From assembly GCA_029961685.1 (NCBI GenBank), contig JARWKL010000010.1, positions 2,108,001 through 2,172,000 on the forward strand: a stretch of DNA of 64,000 nucleotides, in the 5' to 3' direction. Position 1 is the first letter of the stretch; each line of letters starts with the position of its first letter. Position numbers and translations under genes: made by a program. Positions 39,001-51,450 of this stretch are shown here, one piece after another. The notes beneath the pieces are model-generated. The model was not told where the DNA came from. It was given only the letters and a program-made list of their open reading frames with translations, and did no database searches. Source of the stretch: Aristolochia californica. Taxonomy: Eukaryota > Streptophyta > Magnoliopsida > Piperales > Aristolochiaceae.

Positions 39001-40540
39001 TCATTGACTCGTTAGTTGTTTACTTGTTAAGCCATCGGGCTTGTCGCATCGACGTGCCCTAGGACCTGTCGCTCAGCTCTCTTCCTCCAAAATCCTCTCG
39101 TATACAGCCGCTTCTTCTCCTGGTAACCACTGTTTCCCTCCCTTCTCCCTCCTTTTGTCTCTTTTTTATTTTTTGGTGTTCCCCTTCTGCTCGAAAATGA
39201 TGAAGGGACTGGAGAAGGGGAAATTCCGTTTTTTTCTTTGTTCATAAATGAGGATGAACCGGGGGATGCCCTTCCCTTTGGCCCTCTGGTCTTCCTTTCC
39301 GTCTTACAGAAAGAGAGGGGGAGGACCGAGGGAAGGTTCTCCCGGGGCTGTGGGAGGTTAAAGGCCTTCACACGTCCCCCCTCTGAGACTCATATTGCGA
39401 CACAATTCCCACTGAATCTGGTGTTGCGGAACAGCTTTAAACTCAGGCTTGGTTATGAAATTTTAAAAAAAATTTAAAAAATGTAGATCTGACTTTTATG
39501 GATTCGATGTCTGAATTCTGCTGCTCGTTTAGATAAGAGTACAAGTTGATGAAATTTGGTTGCTGTACTAGATTTTGTTGTTGTAATATATTTCTTGTTT
39601 CAGAGTTCAGATTCTTACTGTTCTGAAATGCTGATTTCTTTACTTAAACACGACGAGTTTCTATTAGGAATCTAAAATCTACGTTAGTGTTTAAATTTTA
39701 AAATTCAGCAGAAGAAGTTTTTTCCTTTTTTTATTTTTTATTTTTTCTAGTTAGAAATAAACTGAAATTAGTAATCAGCTTGCTGAATTCTAATTTGAAT
39801 TTTATAATGAAGTTTAGAATTCTGATTGCTGAACTCTTATTTAAAAGTATGAAATGCAGGTTAGAATTTAAAGTGGTTGGCTTGGAAAGTAGAAACTGCA
39901 CACTGGAGTACAGTTTGATGAATCTGATACATGTCTGAAATGCAAATCAAAATCCTTACTGCAGGATTTTACAATGCAACAAATGCAGTTCAGAATTCAG
40001 TTGGACAAATTGCATCACCTGGGATTAGAAGTCTGCTTGCTGATTTTCAGTCAGGAGTTACAATTCAGATTGTAGAATTCTTATACAAAAAGGCATTTCA
40101 ATCAATTTTGAAATGGGCTGTTTCCTTATTGTTTCATTTCAATCAGTGCCAGTGTGGCGTGTGCTGCCAGTGCTTATGTTATTGATTGTTCTTGGCTTGA
40201 TTCTTTTTTAGCTTCTAGTTGTACATGATACTCTCAGTATTAGTCTGGTCAACAGATCACCACAGATAATGTTTGTGATTTGATGTTACCAGTTTACTTG
40301 TTTTTGTCTTAGTTGGGATGCGTTTTTTCCTATAACACCTGGCTTTGAATCACATTATTTAGTTTTATCTTTTCTATAACAAGTAGAATTGCTGTTTCTT
40401 CTGTTTTTTTATAGTTATATATGAAATTCATGTGAAAAGTCAAGATAATCGTTGTATGCATTTGAATATTCAGTTCATTATATTTCTTGTAGAAACCATT
40501 GGAGGAGTAACTTGTGAGAGGGAGGGAGAAGGACGGAGAG
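39001..40540 (+). other. 5' leader region and probable leader intron of the SPC22 gene
   Basis: 39001-39122 is CT-rich leader-like sequence ending CTG|GTAACC. A T-rich, intron-like stretch follows to TTTCTTGTAG|AAACC at 40492, then 48 bases of leader to the ATG. The intron borders are inferred by motif only. Frames on either strand at 39027-39477 lack known motifs. Confidence 0.5.
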
Positions 40541-43500
40541 ATGCATTCCTTTGCATACAGAGCTAATGCTCTGATAACTTTTGCTTTGATGATACTCGGT
40601 GTGATCTGTGCCATGGCGTCTCTTTCTGACAACCTCAATGTTCCTTCTCCAACTGCACAAGTTGAGGTACTTTTCTTCTCTTTCACGACCACACGATATT
40701 CTTGTCCATCTGTCTCTCTTCCTTTGACCTTATATTCAGATTACCTATTGCCGATAAATCCTTTTTCGGAGTGATCTTAACGTATCCTTTCTTATAAAAA
40801 AATTGATAGTTTCTTAAAGAATTATGGGCCACTGGACAAATTTTTTTAGATGAGACTGTTAAAATTTGTCTGTCCTGTTTTTTTTTATGTCTTGATACCG
40901 CTGCTTAGGTTTCTTCTTCAATGCCTTTTAATGCCCTCAAGATCTAACCTAAATCTGATTTTCTGGCCTGGACATTTATGTCTCCCTTCAATTCAATTTT
41001 TGTTGGCTCACTAGATGTTTCTCTAATCTGTTTGATGTGATATTGATACAGGTGCTGAATGTAAACTGGTTTAAAAAGCAAGCAAATGGAAATGACGAGG
41101 TGATCTTCTATGCTTCTTGGTGATACGAATTTCCTTTTCTATGACTTTTTTCCTCTGTTCATAATATATGCAGTTTGTGATTTATTACTCATTGTGTATA
41201 CTCATTGTTATGATGTTCATAATATGACAGATCTGAACTTTTTCTTGTTAGCTTTCTTCTCTTTAATCTGAGGAAGTTTAGTGAATTAAGACATTAGCGT
41301 AATAAACCACCTCGTCGTCATCTGTCCCTTCCTTTAAAGCTGTGCCTTGCACTTATGGAACTACAACTGCATAAAACAGTTAATGATTGTCGTCATCTGT
41401 CCCTTCCTTTAAAGCTGTGCCTTGCACTTATGGAACTACAACTGCATAAAACAGTTAATGATTCTTAACATGTGTATATCTTGCAAATATCTTATTTCTT
41501 GGCTTATTTTAATGGTCTGCTGGAGCTCAACTAGTTTAAGTGAGACCATCTGAACTGAATACTTGCTAAACATTTTCTCATTTTTACTCAAAACACCTTA
41601 AACACTAGAGTGCCCATCCATTGATCTGAAACATGGAAAAGGTCTTCATGTTTTATTTTAAAAGGAAAATTAATCATGTTGACAAAATATTCAAATGGTT
41701 GTTACGAATTCATGCTATTGTTAATCGAGTTCAGTGAAAATGAATATTACGACTGACAAGAATGGTTGGATCAGAGTAAAAAAAAAAAATTCAGTTGCAC
41801 TACTTTTTAATACAAACTAACATGGAGGCACTGCACAGCTGTCTTGGAACAAATTACATGGCATCAACAGCAAAAGATCAAGCAATGATTTATAATAGAG
41901 TAATAAACAAGGAAAATTAGAAGATGATGAAAACCATTGGCGTGACAAATTTGCCAAATATCCTTGTTATGTCGTTTTTATCAATTAATGGACCAAATAT
42001 TTTTTCTTCTGTTTCTTAATTTGTCATGCATATGGTTTTAGCATTTATCTGTGTAGAATTTTTTGAAAGTCTATGTATTACTTCAGTTTTGAAGTCCTTT
42101 TAGATGCAAGGATACTTATTCTGGCTTGTTGCAGGTCAGCTTGACATTGAATATATCGGCAGATCTGCAGTCTCTGTTTACATGGAATACAAAACAGGTT
42201 TACTTCATGAACATATTTTCTTACTGCTGTCAATGGTCCTTGTTTTCACTCATTTATATGCCTAAATTGTTCTATAGGTACTTGTGGTCGTTTTTCTCTT
42301 TGAGGGATAACCTATTCAATTTCAATATTTACCTCATTCCACAAGAGCAAGATATTGTTGTTATTCTGTGTTTGGATTAGAAAATCCTTGTTTATAAAGT
42401 GTCTTACTGTTGATTGTCAATTTTAGAGTCAAGTCATTCATCTTGTGTTGTACCAGTTTTATCCATTCTTTGTCATATGTAAATCTGAATTAGCAATGTC
42501 TCTCCATATAGTACTTGTTCCTTAAATTTTGAAAATTTGGACCTCAATTTCTGATGAGTGTTGAAAAATGACATGGACTACTTGGCATATTCCACTAATG
42601 GACTCCGGGCCACTTGTTGTGCATGTAGAATGGAATTTTCAAACTTTGATCAACGTATGTTTAACTTTTCAAACTTGCAATTTACAAATGATCCTCTATG
42701 CTATAGCTGTATGCTGTATATGTACTGTGACATTTGCAACTCTTTGAATTCGACTTTGATTATTTATAATACTTTTTGGTTGCTTGGTTTTTCTTCCCAA
42801 GGAAAAACACTTTTGGGTTAAATACTGCTGCTCTTTTTGTATGGTAGCAATTTGTGCTGTTTCTTTCATTCAGTCATTACTACAATAGGTTTTTAATCTA
42901 TTCTATTTGTACAGGTTTTTGTTTTTCTGGCAGCTGAGTATGAGACCCCAGAAAATTCTTTAAATCAGGTAGAGTTTTATGACAACTTTATCTTTTGCCA
43001 GACTACTACTTTTGTTTCTTTATCTGGGTTAGTTTGTATCTATAAAACATCGATGTTACGAGTTCAAAAGTAAAAGTAAAAATGAACTCTTCTAACATCC
43101 ACAATCTTGGGGGAAATAGTAGAAGAGACTGGTTATATTAATTCTGTCGCTGCTTGTTTATTGGAGCATTGGTTAAGTAGATTTAGATGTTTTCCAGGTG
43201 TTCTGGATCCTATGTTTTGTTTTTGTTCCCTTCACTTTGGCCTGTTAATTTGCTAGTCTTTTCTTGCAAAACCAGTTCATATTTGATTTTAAGTGTGACC
43301 TTGTAAATTATGTCTCCCCCATTGCTTTATATTTTGTGAGGTTTCTTCAACCCCCATTTCTCCCCAGAGAAGTTCTCACTGTTCAACTGGTACATAAAGT
43401 TTTTCTTTTTGTTTTTAAATGTTGAATAGCTTTTTATTAGTAAATGAAATTTTTACAGATAGGTTGTTCATTTTATTCTATTTAATACAATATCATATAT

Positions 43501-44950
43501 GTATGTACGTGTTAGAGTGAAATTAATTTGTTGCTTTTTTATTTCTCAAGATCCGATGCATACCGTTACTATATGTTTTTTCCTATTATCAAAACCAATA
43601 GTGAAGCTGTTCCTTGCTTTTGTGCACATGGAAAGAGACAGTTCCCATGTCATCTCAACCTTCTTTCCTCTCCAGGTGAGAAGAGGGAGGAGTGGAGAAG
43701 AGTGAGAAGTCAATAAGAGGCAACAGCTTCTCTTTTTTTAAATATTTTTTTAAACAAATATCAAATCACTATTTAAACATAAAATCAACTTTATCCTTCT
43801 CTGAGGTACAAGAAGGGGTCAGTGTATTGGGCTCTCTTCTATTCGTCATTTATATCTGTCAAATGATAGTGGATTCACAGTACCATATTAGATTTGTTCC
43901 CCGTGACAAAAAAACAAAAGAAATCCAGCCTATCCAGACATATGACTAATTTAACAATTTCAGAGTTTGTAATTTCATTCTTATATCTTGATTTTGATAT
44001 GTGTACTACATGATTAATTTCTTTTATTTTTTATTTAAAAATAATTACCTTTAATATTCATACCCAGTAGTTACATTAATTCTTGTATTTGACTTTTAAT
44101 TGAGTGTTTTGTACAGGTTTCACTCTGGGATGGTATTATACCAGCAAAAGAAAATGCGAAGTTTTGGATTCAGATCCCAAACAAGTACCGTTGTATTGAT
44201 CAGGTGAGCAACTGTCCTTTTGGTTCGGTCAATTACATTTCAAGTAATAGATGAAGACGATTTCTGAAGTGCCTACAGGTAAGTTTTCAACATCATTGTG
44301 TTCACGTATCGCCAAAACAGTCCAACAAACTCTTTACATCTCCAGTTTATTTTACCACCCTAACGACTAGAGCAGCTTCAGCCCCATGAGTGACGGTATA
44401 GACCTGCTAATAGGGTTCGAGTGGGGTGGGATAAAACAGGGAATCAGCCAGGCCTTTCCTCCCATAATGAGAGGATAGGAGTGCTCCCTCATCCTGTGGG
44501 ACAGTGATGGGGTCTGGCAAAAAACAACATCTGGGTTCTAAAGTGCAGACAGGTTTTGCAACACCACCTCATGGGATGGACATTCCCCCAACAGAGATGG
44601 AAAATGAAGGGGGATGTCCACCTCTTGCCTCCCCTTTTTTCTCACCACGGCCATCCCCCTCGGACTTGGCATCTTTTACAAGCTTGCTGAGGTTTTAAGT
44701 AAAATAGGAGTTCTACATTGTATTTAAACAAAACCTGTATACTGAGAAGGATATCTATGAGCATTTTGCCATCCTGCATATTTGTTCCAATCCTAGTAAC
44801 TGTGTTTTTATTTCTTTCCTGTAGGGAAGCAATCTGCGAGGGAAGGAATTTAATCTGACCCTTCATTGGCATGTCATGCCCAAGACAGGAAAAATGTTTG
44901 CTGATAAAATAGTTATGACTGGATATCGCCTGCCAAAAGAATTTAGATAG
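40541..44950 (+). CDS. SPC22: signal peptidase complex subunit 3 (SPC22/23 type)
   Basis: Six exons, 40541-40666, 41052-41099, 42135-42197, 42915-42968, 44117-44203 and 44825-44950, all in phase 0 with GT..AG borders, give 167 residues, the length of plant SPC22. The N-terminus [20 protein letters not shown] starts a single signal-anchor segment (about residues 9-31). The lumenal domain follows with [46 protein letters not shown] and LTLHWHVMP, all typical of SPCS3. The subunit supports the catalytic SEC11 subunit of the ER signal peptidase, which removes signal peptides from secreted proteins. A leader intron is likely (donor near 39123, acceptor near 40492). No break is seen. Confidence 0.96.
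41315..41463. repeat. two-copy 75-bp tandem duplication in an SPC22 intron
   Basis: GTCGTCATCTGTCCC through AAACAGTTAATGATT occurs twice in a row without visible mismatch (41315-41389 and 41390-41463). It lies in the second intron, away from splice sites, so coding is unaffected. The lack of differences suggests it is recent. Confidence 0.92.
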
Positions 44951-46492
44951 GAGTTGCTCAACAAAAAAAAAAAAAAAAGAATATGGATAGGAGAGACTAA
45001 ACTGTTTCATTATTCTTCATCTTTTGTACTATTTAGAGATAAGCTTATAGTAACTTATCAATGAAAGAGGAATATTCAGATGGATTGAAGGCAATGAATT
45101 CTACTTTTTTTCTCCAACACCTAGTTTCTTGGTTGATTGATGCCAGGGAGTGACTGTGAGGAAGTTAAGTCGGATTTTAATGTGAGCATCTTACAAACAA
45201 CAAATGGTGGTAATAGGCAAGACTGTTTGTCTGCTCTTTACACCTCCGAGAACTATACTATGTCAAAATTGTGTCCGAGTCTGTGTTCATGTGCCTAAAT
45301 CTACCTTTTAATGCAGTGACTCAATGGAATTTAATGTAGGAAGGGAACCGCGCAGGGGCATGGTTGGCTTGGAAGAAAGTGTCTGAAAAGGAGTGTTAAC
45401 ATAGAGAAATTGCAGTAAAGCTGTAAAAAGAAAAATAGAAAACAAACTAAATGTTGTACAAAAACTGAACCTTAACTGGTTGGAAAATGTTCATCAGAGG
45501 AAGAGGATTCTGTTAGTGGTGTTCTATCATCAATTTCTGGTTTGTAGGAAATCAGGTCTAGCAGTCAGTGGCAATGAAGGAGGCTAACTTTGGCAGGTAG
45601 GGTTTTTAAAATGGAGAAGATGGTACCTTCTTTTGATCAAATGGTCCAAACGGCAATGAACAGATTTTTTTATTTTTCTAGTTCAATAAAGATGATCTAT
45701 GAGGGAGGGAGGTTTGAATATTTTGAATTGATAGGACAGTTTGGATGAATAAAATTCTCTACATTTGGTCAAATTATGATAAGTATTTTTATTTTTTAAA
45801 AATATTTTTCATGAATTTACTAATTTAAGTTGAAATATTACTAACTTATTTACTAAAGAATAAACAACAGTATGAAATTTAAAATAAGTTAATTATATTC
45901 TATTTATTAAATTAATAAGTTAAATTATTAAATATATTTCACTTTATCTAATCAAGTAACTCATTTAAAAATTATAATTATATTATTTAATTTACATAAA
46001 TATTTCAATAATATATTATAAAAAATTTAAATTTTAAATAATATATTAAAAACCTGATAATATACAAAACTCTCTGTATTCAAAACCAAATTGAAGAAGC
46101 TGAGATCCCACCAACGAAGTAGAAAGATTTAAGAATTTGAGTTTGACTCGATTTCTAACATTAGTTATTGAATGACTCTAACAGGTTAAAAATCAAGATC
46201 GGTTTCAACTTCGAGAGCACTAAAAAGGGTTTGTTTCCTAATAGGATCCTACTTCTATCTCAAAAAGATATTATGGAAGAATATTTTCGATCACTTTCCT
46301 GTTCGGGGTTAAAGTTATATTTTCAATCACTTTCCTATTCTGGGTTAAAGTTATTTGTTGCCAAATAGGAAACTTCAACTTGGATTATGAGAGAATTTCG
46401 CGCCATTACGTATTCCAATTCTATGTATTTCAATCTAAATAGAAAGAGGATAAGAATACAACTTCCGTGTTAACAGCATTCTTCCTCTCTGC
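44951..46492. other. 3' region of the SPC22 gene and PUF upstream region
   Basis: A poly-A run is at 44963-44979 and the likely 3' UTR extends to about 45100. 45770-46070 is very AT-rich. A repeated CACTTTCCT(G/A)TTC(G/T)GGGTTAAAG occurs at about 46291 and 46327. No gene seen. Confidence 0.4.
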
Positions 46493-46499
46493 TATAAAA
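46493..46499 (+). promoter_or_regulatory. TATA box of the PUF gene
   Basis: TATAAAA, 208 bases upstream of the ATG at 46701, implying a leader of about 170-180 bases. Confidence 0.6.
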
Positions 46500-46700
46500 C
46501 AGCCTTTCCCTGCTTGAACGATTCCATCCGAGAGAGTAGTTCATCGTCCTCTTTCTTCCTCCTCTGCTTTGGAAAAAAGTGAAATTCTTCATTAGTTAAT
46601 CTGCGGCAAGGCTTGTAATACAATCATCTTCCTCTTTATTGCTTCATTCTTTGTTATTTAATCTGCAGCAAAGCTTGGTGTAGAGTCGTCTGTGTCCTTC

Positions 46701-48852
46701 ATGGCTGGAGCTTCGTATACTTCATTCTCTAGCGTACCAACTCCTTCCACGATTTTGGGTGAACCAATGTTCCCTTCTTCTGCAGACAGTTTGCTGAATC
46801 CTCTGCGGAATTTGGGTTTGAACGATTTGGGTACCTCTCTACCTGGCAACCTCGGAAATTTGAATTATGTTCTTAATGGCAGTTCTGCGAGAGAATATGG
46901 GTTAGAATTACCGGGATTGCATGATCTACGCTGCAGTGGAAGTTGTGGCCTGAATAATTTTTCTCGCCCGCAGTGTTCTACTCGAACATTGCCCTTGTAC
47001 CCACGGAACTTGGGTTTCTCCCCTAGCCTTAATCCAAGTTCATCCTCGACTTCTGGTTTTGGCTCTCGTATCAGCAACACCTACCGATCAACTGGTTTTC
47101 AGCATCATGGGTTGGAATTACCAGGATTGTATGATCAAAGCAGCTCTGGAAGTTGTGGCATGAATAATTTTTCTTCTTGCCTGCTGTGTTCTACTCGAAC
47201 GTTGCCCCTGTACCCACGGCAACTAGATTTCTCTCGTGGCCTTTATCCAAGTTCATCCTCGAGTTCTAGTTTTGGCTCTCTCATCAACGACACCCACCGA
47301 TCAAGTGGTTTTCAACTTCCTGAAAACCATTGCCCGGAAAATTTTCTGGGAAGCTCTGTTCTAGGCCCTTACAGAGAAAGCTACGGCGGGAGTTCTCCTT
47401 CTTCATTAGTAGGAAATCCAGTTCATACAGCTTCTAATGATCACTCTCTCCAAAACCATGTATCTGATGGAATATCAATGGCTGGTTTAACACCGCTTCA
47501 GGACCGGGGGAGCACAGACAATAGCATTCTCGATCAACTTGAGGCCACTGACATGCTTTCAGTGGCTTTGGATCAACAAGGCTCCCGGTGTTTGCAAAAA
47601 ATTCTCTGCATAAGTGATGCAAGAGCTGTACAAAGAGTATTCATCGGCCTCAAAGGGTCCTTTGATAAGATTATGAAAGACCAATTTGGCAATTTCTTGT
47701 TTCAGAAGCTCTTGCAAGTGTGCAACTTCGAACAGTTGAGAAAAATTGTTCGAGAAGTTGCATCACAGAGTCTTCCACTAATTGCATTGTCAATCAGTGA
47801 ATATGGGTACTGATTTTTTTATTTTTTTTTAAATCTCTGGTTTCTGTTTTCTTTCGAAAATTTGGAACTCATGTTTCTGTAATTTTGCTTGATCAGCTCC
47901 CGATCAGTTCAGAGGCTCATAACAAGACTCAAGAAAGAGAAGAGGCTGCTTCAAATTGTAATATCTTCTCTCTCTACTCATCTTCTATTCGTGATCACAC
48001 ATCCAGTGGGTTTCCGAGTGATTCAACATTGTCTGAAGCACCTTGAGTATCACCAGAATGAAGTAAGTGATTACATCTAAACCTTCAACTTTTCACAGTT
48101 TGTATTTCTCAGCAACAACTAAACTCTCTGATTTGATCGCCATTACAGTTCATCTATTCGACTGCAATAAATTTCTGTGATGAATTGGGAAGACGAGAGA
48201 AAGGCTGCATATGTCTGATAGAATGTGTGAATCACTCAAGATGGCCTCATAGAGAGCCTCTACTGCTAAAAATTGCAATGAACTCCTTCTGTCTCTCTCA
48301 AGATCCTTATGGGTAAGAATTTATCTCCAACCTCATCAGCTTTTTTTTTGCTCCTGTTCACGATAGTCTCCGTTTTGCTTTGCTTAACTGCAACTTTCCT
48401 GCAGAAATTACCTGGTGCAATACGTGATTGAACTTGATATCCCAGAAATCCTTACCATTATCTGTGACAAACTTAAGGATCACTACGATCGGCTTAGCAC
48501 GCAGAAATCCGGTAGCCATGTTGTGGAAATGCTTATGAAATCTCGTATGATGGAGGCGGTGGTATCAAGTCTTCTGCATTGCCGCACATTATCAGAAATA
48601 GCTCTTGATCAGTATGGAAACTACATAATCCAGACAGCATGGAAGGTCACCAAGGTAATAGTTTTGTTTACAGTTGATTGAATTGCGTTAAGCTTCGTGA
48701 TTTACAGATGCGTTTGATTTCATAAACAGGGCTACCCTCTACTTCGCCGGGAACTAATGGAAGCCATAAAACCATTATGGAGAAGCTTGCAGCACAATCT
48801 CCATGGGAAGAATGTCTATAACCTTGTCAAAAGCTCGACGGATAATCCATAG
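46701..48852 (+). CDS. Pumilio-family (PUF) RNA-binding protein
   Basis: Five exons, 46701-47806, 47897-48062, 48149-48312, 48405-48654 and 48730-48852, give 602 residues with all phases consistent. The N-terminal 270 residues are Ser/Gly/Leu-rich and probably disordered, with a 70-residue tandem duplication (residues 67-136 and 137 to about 207, LELPGL.D...SGSCG). Eight PUF repeats follow from about residue 283. Helix motifs are QGSRCLQK, FGNFLFQK, YGSRSVQR, VGFRVIQH, KGCICLIE, YGNYLVQY, SGSHVVEM and YGNYIIQT. PUF proteins bind 3' UTRs of target mRNAs and repress or destabilise them in the cytoplasm. The layout resembles the smaller Arabidopsis APUM proteins (APUM9-12 group), but I do not assign a number. 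An in-frame GTG nine bases upstream is not the start. Confidence 0.94.
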
Positions 48853-49780
48853 AAGGTCTATACGGTTGATAGAGAAGAGTTTGCACTTGAATAGTAGATT
48901 AGATTGTTTTGTAGGAATGCTTTAAGAACGAAGGTGTTGTTAATTGTTGTGTCTGGTTCCGTGTTAGCTAATTGTGCCATTTTTCAGTTGTTATTCTCCA
49001 TTTTGAAGAAAGTAAGATCTGTATTTTCTGAACTCTTTTCACATATATTAAAAGCCCACATTGCTGATGGCTTTTTGTTCTTGCTGAAGACATATATAGT
49101 TTTCTTTTGTTTGTTTACTGCCCTGTATTCTCTTTCTCTGAAAATCCGGGTTGAACTCAAGTGAGTCGCATCGCTATGCTCAAGAGCAAAATCGTTCACT
49201 CTATTGTCTGATTTCTCTCGACGCTTTCCCATATTTTACATCTTAATCACTCTTTAAAAAAATAAAATATTTTTTAATGTAATTCGATGGTTTACACTTG
49301 GGTGATAAATCTCAAAATTTTCTTGAAGCAAACGTGAACAAAGAAGCTGCGCTTCGGGTAATAAAACCGTGATTAACAAAAAAAATGAAGTTTTGGATGA
49401 GTTGTTAATTACAATGTTCTACCTCTTGATTCAATTCACTCCCTTTGTAATGGTAGAAATCATATGGAGTAGCCGTTTCCGTTTGGTCGGCCTAACTTAG
49501 TTTTAAGTTTTTAAAAATTCATTCCCACTTTATGAACTTTAAAAGCATCCATCTACGCTTTTCCTGCACAACTCACGTTCAAGGTAGATGTGAGAAAACC
49601 CACCTCTTTTCCATGTTTATATGAGTTTTTTTTACCCACCCAACCTTGCTAAAAGTGCCCAAGTTTTACTATTTGAGAATGCGATCAATAACCTTGCCCG
49701 GATTTCAAAGTCTACGGATTCGTTGCTGCTAAAGAGCACACCTCCGGTCACCGGTCCCTTCTTCCAGAGGACTCATTTGT
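48853..49780. other. 3' region of the PUF gene and intergenic
   Basis: The likely 3' UTR extends to about 49150. Frames here (up to 86 codons, hydrophobic) have no recognised motifs. The leader of the next gene probably starts near 49700. Confidence 0.4.
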
Positions 49781-51114
49781 TTGCCTCCTAAAGTCATCCT
49801 CTTCGTCCTCGACGCAGGTAATCCTAATCACTTCCGTTTGCTTTTACAATTCTTTCTGCAATCACTGTTACTCTCTCCGTTTCTCCTCACTCCAATCTGC
49901 CCTATCTCTGTTTTAAGTCTGTGTCATGTCGATAGGTTTGGTGGTTGGAAAATATTTTGTGGGTCGGTATTTTTTTTGTCTTATACTCTTTCCTTCTAAT
50001 AATCTCTCAAATTGGGAAGAATAGGATGGTGATTCGGAAGTAAGTTTTGCAGTTGGTCTCTTTCGAAAGTGGGTTTGCCAAAACTATGTAGCAAATGAAC
50101 TTTGCGAGTTGCAGTCGTTGATACGGGAAAAATTGAAGCTATTATTACTTGTAGTAACCCTTCGTATATGCACCACTCTGATTAAAACTTATGGAAATCG
50201 CTTTTTTTTTTCTTTGTGATTCATGCTGTTTATCTTTATTACTTAAAATCAATATCTTTAACTTTCACTTTTTATTTTTTCTTCATAATGATTTTTTCTA
50301 TTTCTCTCCGTTTTTTGTATATTTTGGGCTATTCTTGACGATGAAATCATTTGAATGAGGTGTAATGTAGAGGGTTCTACAGGATCTGTTCTATTGGATC
50401 ATACAACCGTGTCCTTAAGATCCAAAACCTAGTTTGAGAAGCAGGATTGTGTGATAAGTGCCTTATTGTCTGTTTAGATTATGGTATTACTGTTGATTTC
50501 TGGATGTGGAGGACAGTTCTCAGCTGGTTTTGGCTGCCTAAGATGGTTGCAATGTTGTTTGATTGGGCACATAAAATTTTGAAACATTAAAGAAGAAAAG
50601 AGCGTTCTTCAATTGGTTATTAATTTCTTACACATTAAAGGTGTGCATATTGTATTGCCTAATAGTATTTCATGCATATCGTATATTCTGAGTTTGACTG
50701 CTCCCAACCATAGCGAATTATGTTTCTCCTCTTTAATATATGGAGATGACTTTAAGTTGGGTAAACTCTGCAACTACTGTAGAATGTCAAGTAAGACTAA
50801 AAGGAAAAAGACATATGGAGGGAAGGCCCCATTTTGAAGCCAATGAACTACAGTTGGCAAGACCGATTCAAGTGAATGTCTTTAACTGAGTACTTATCAA
50901 TAATAACCATGAAATTGTTCTTGTTTCCTTTACTACATGCAAAAGTTCTGCTTGTATATCTTGCAACTGTCACTTTTGTGTTGTCAAATTCTGTACTTGA
51001 CTTTCTGTATATTTTTTTGGTGTGGATGTTATTTTGGCACTCTCGTGTGTCTAGTCAGTGTTATGATTTTGTTTGATAGGCCGAGACTGATTTCATCTCG
51101 ACTCAAATGTGCAG
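49781..51114 (+). other. 5' leader region and probable leader intron of the p24 gene
   Basis: A CT-rich leader ending at 49817 is followed by GTAATC; the next acceptor, GTGCAG, ends at 51114. The intron-like interval is T-rich. Other frames here have no motifs. Inferred from splice-site motifs only. Confidence 0.5.
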
Positions 51115-51364
51115 ATGGAGTTCTTCACACCAAAATTTGTTATCATTGTAATCATAGGCCTTTTGTCAAGTTTACAATTGGCTTTTGGGATTAGATTTGT
51201 TATTGACAGGGAGGAATGTTTCTCTCATTCAGTTCCATATGAAGGGGATACAGTTCATGTGTCTTTTGTTGTAATAAAAACTGACACACCATGGCATAAT
51301 GGTGATGAAGGCATAGACCTTGTGGTATGGTTTCTCATTCCCAATAGACAATTCAAAATAGACA

Positions 51365-51413
<49 letters not shown>

Positions 51414-51414
51414 A

Positions 51415-51450
<36 letters not shown>

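Noticed and set aside
46692..46700. Upstream GTG as start of the PUF gene
   Set aside because: Plant nuclear genes start at ATG almost always, and the ATG at 46701 gives a normal protein.
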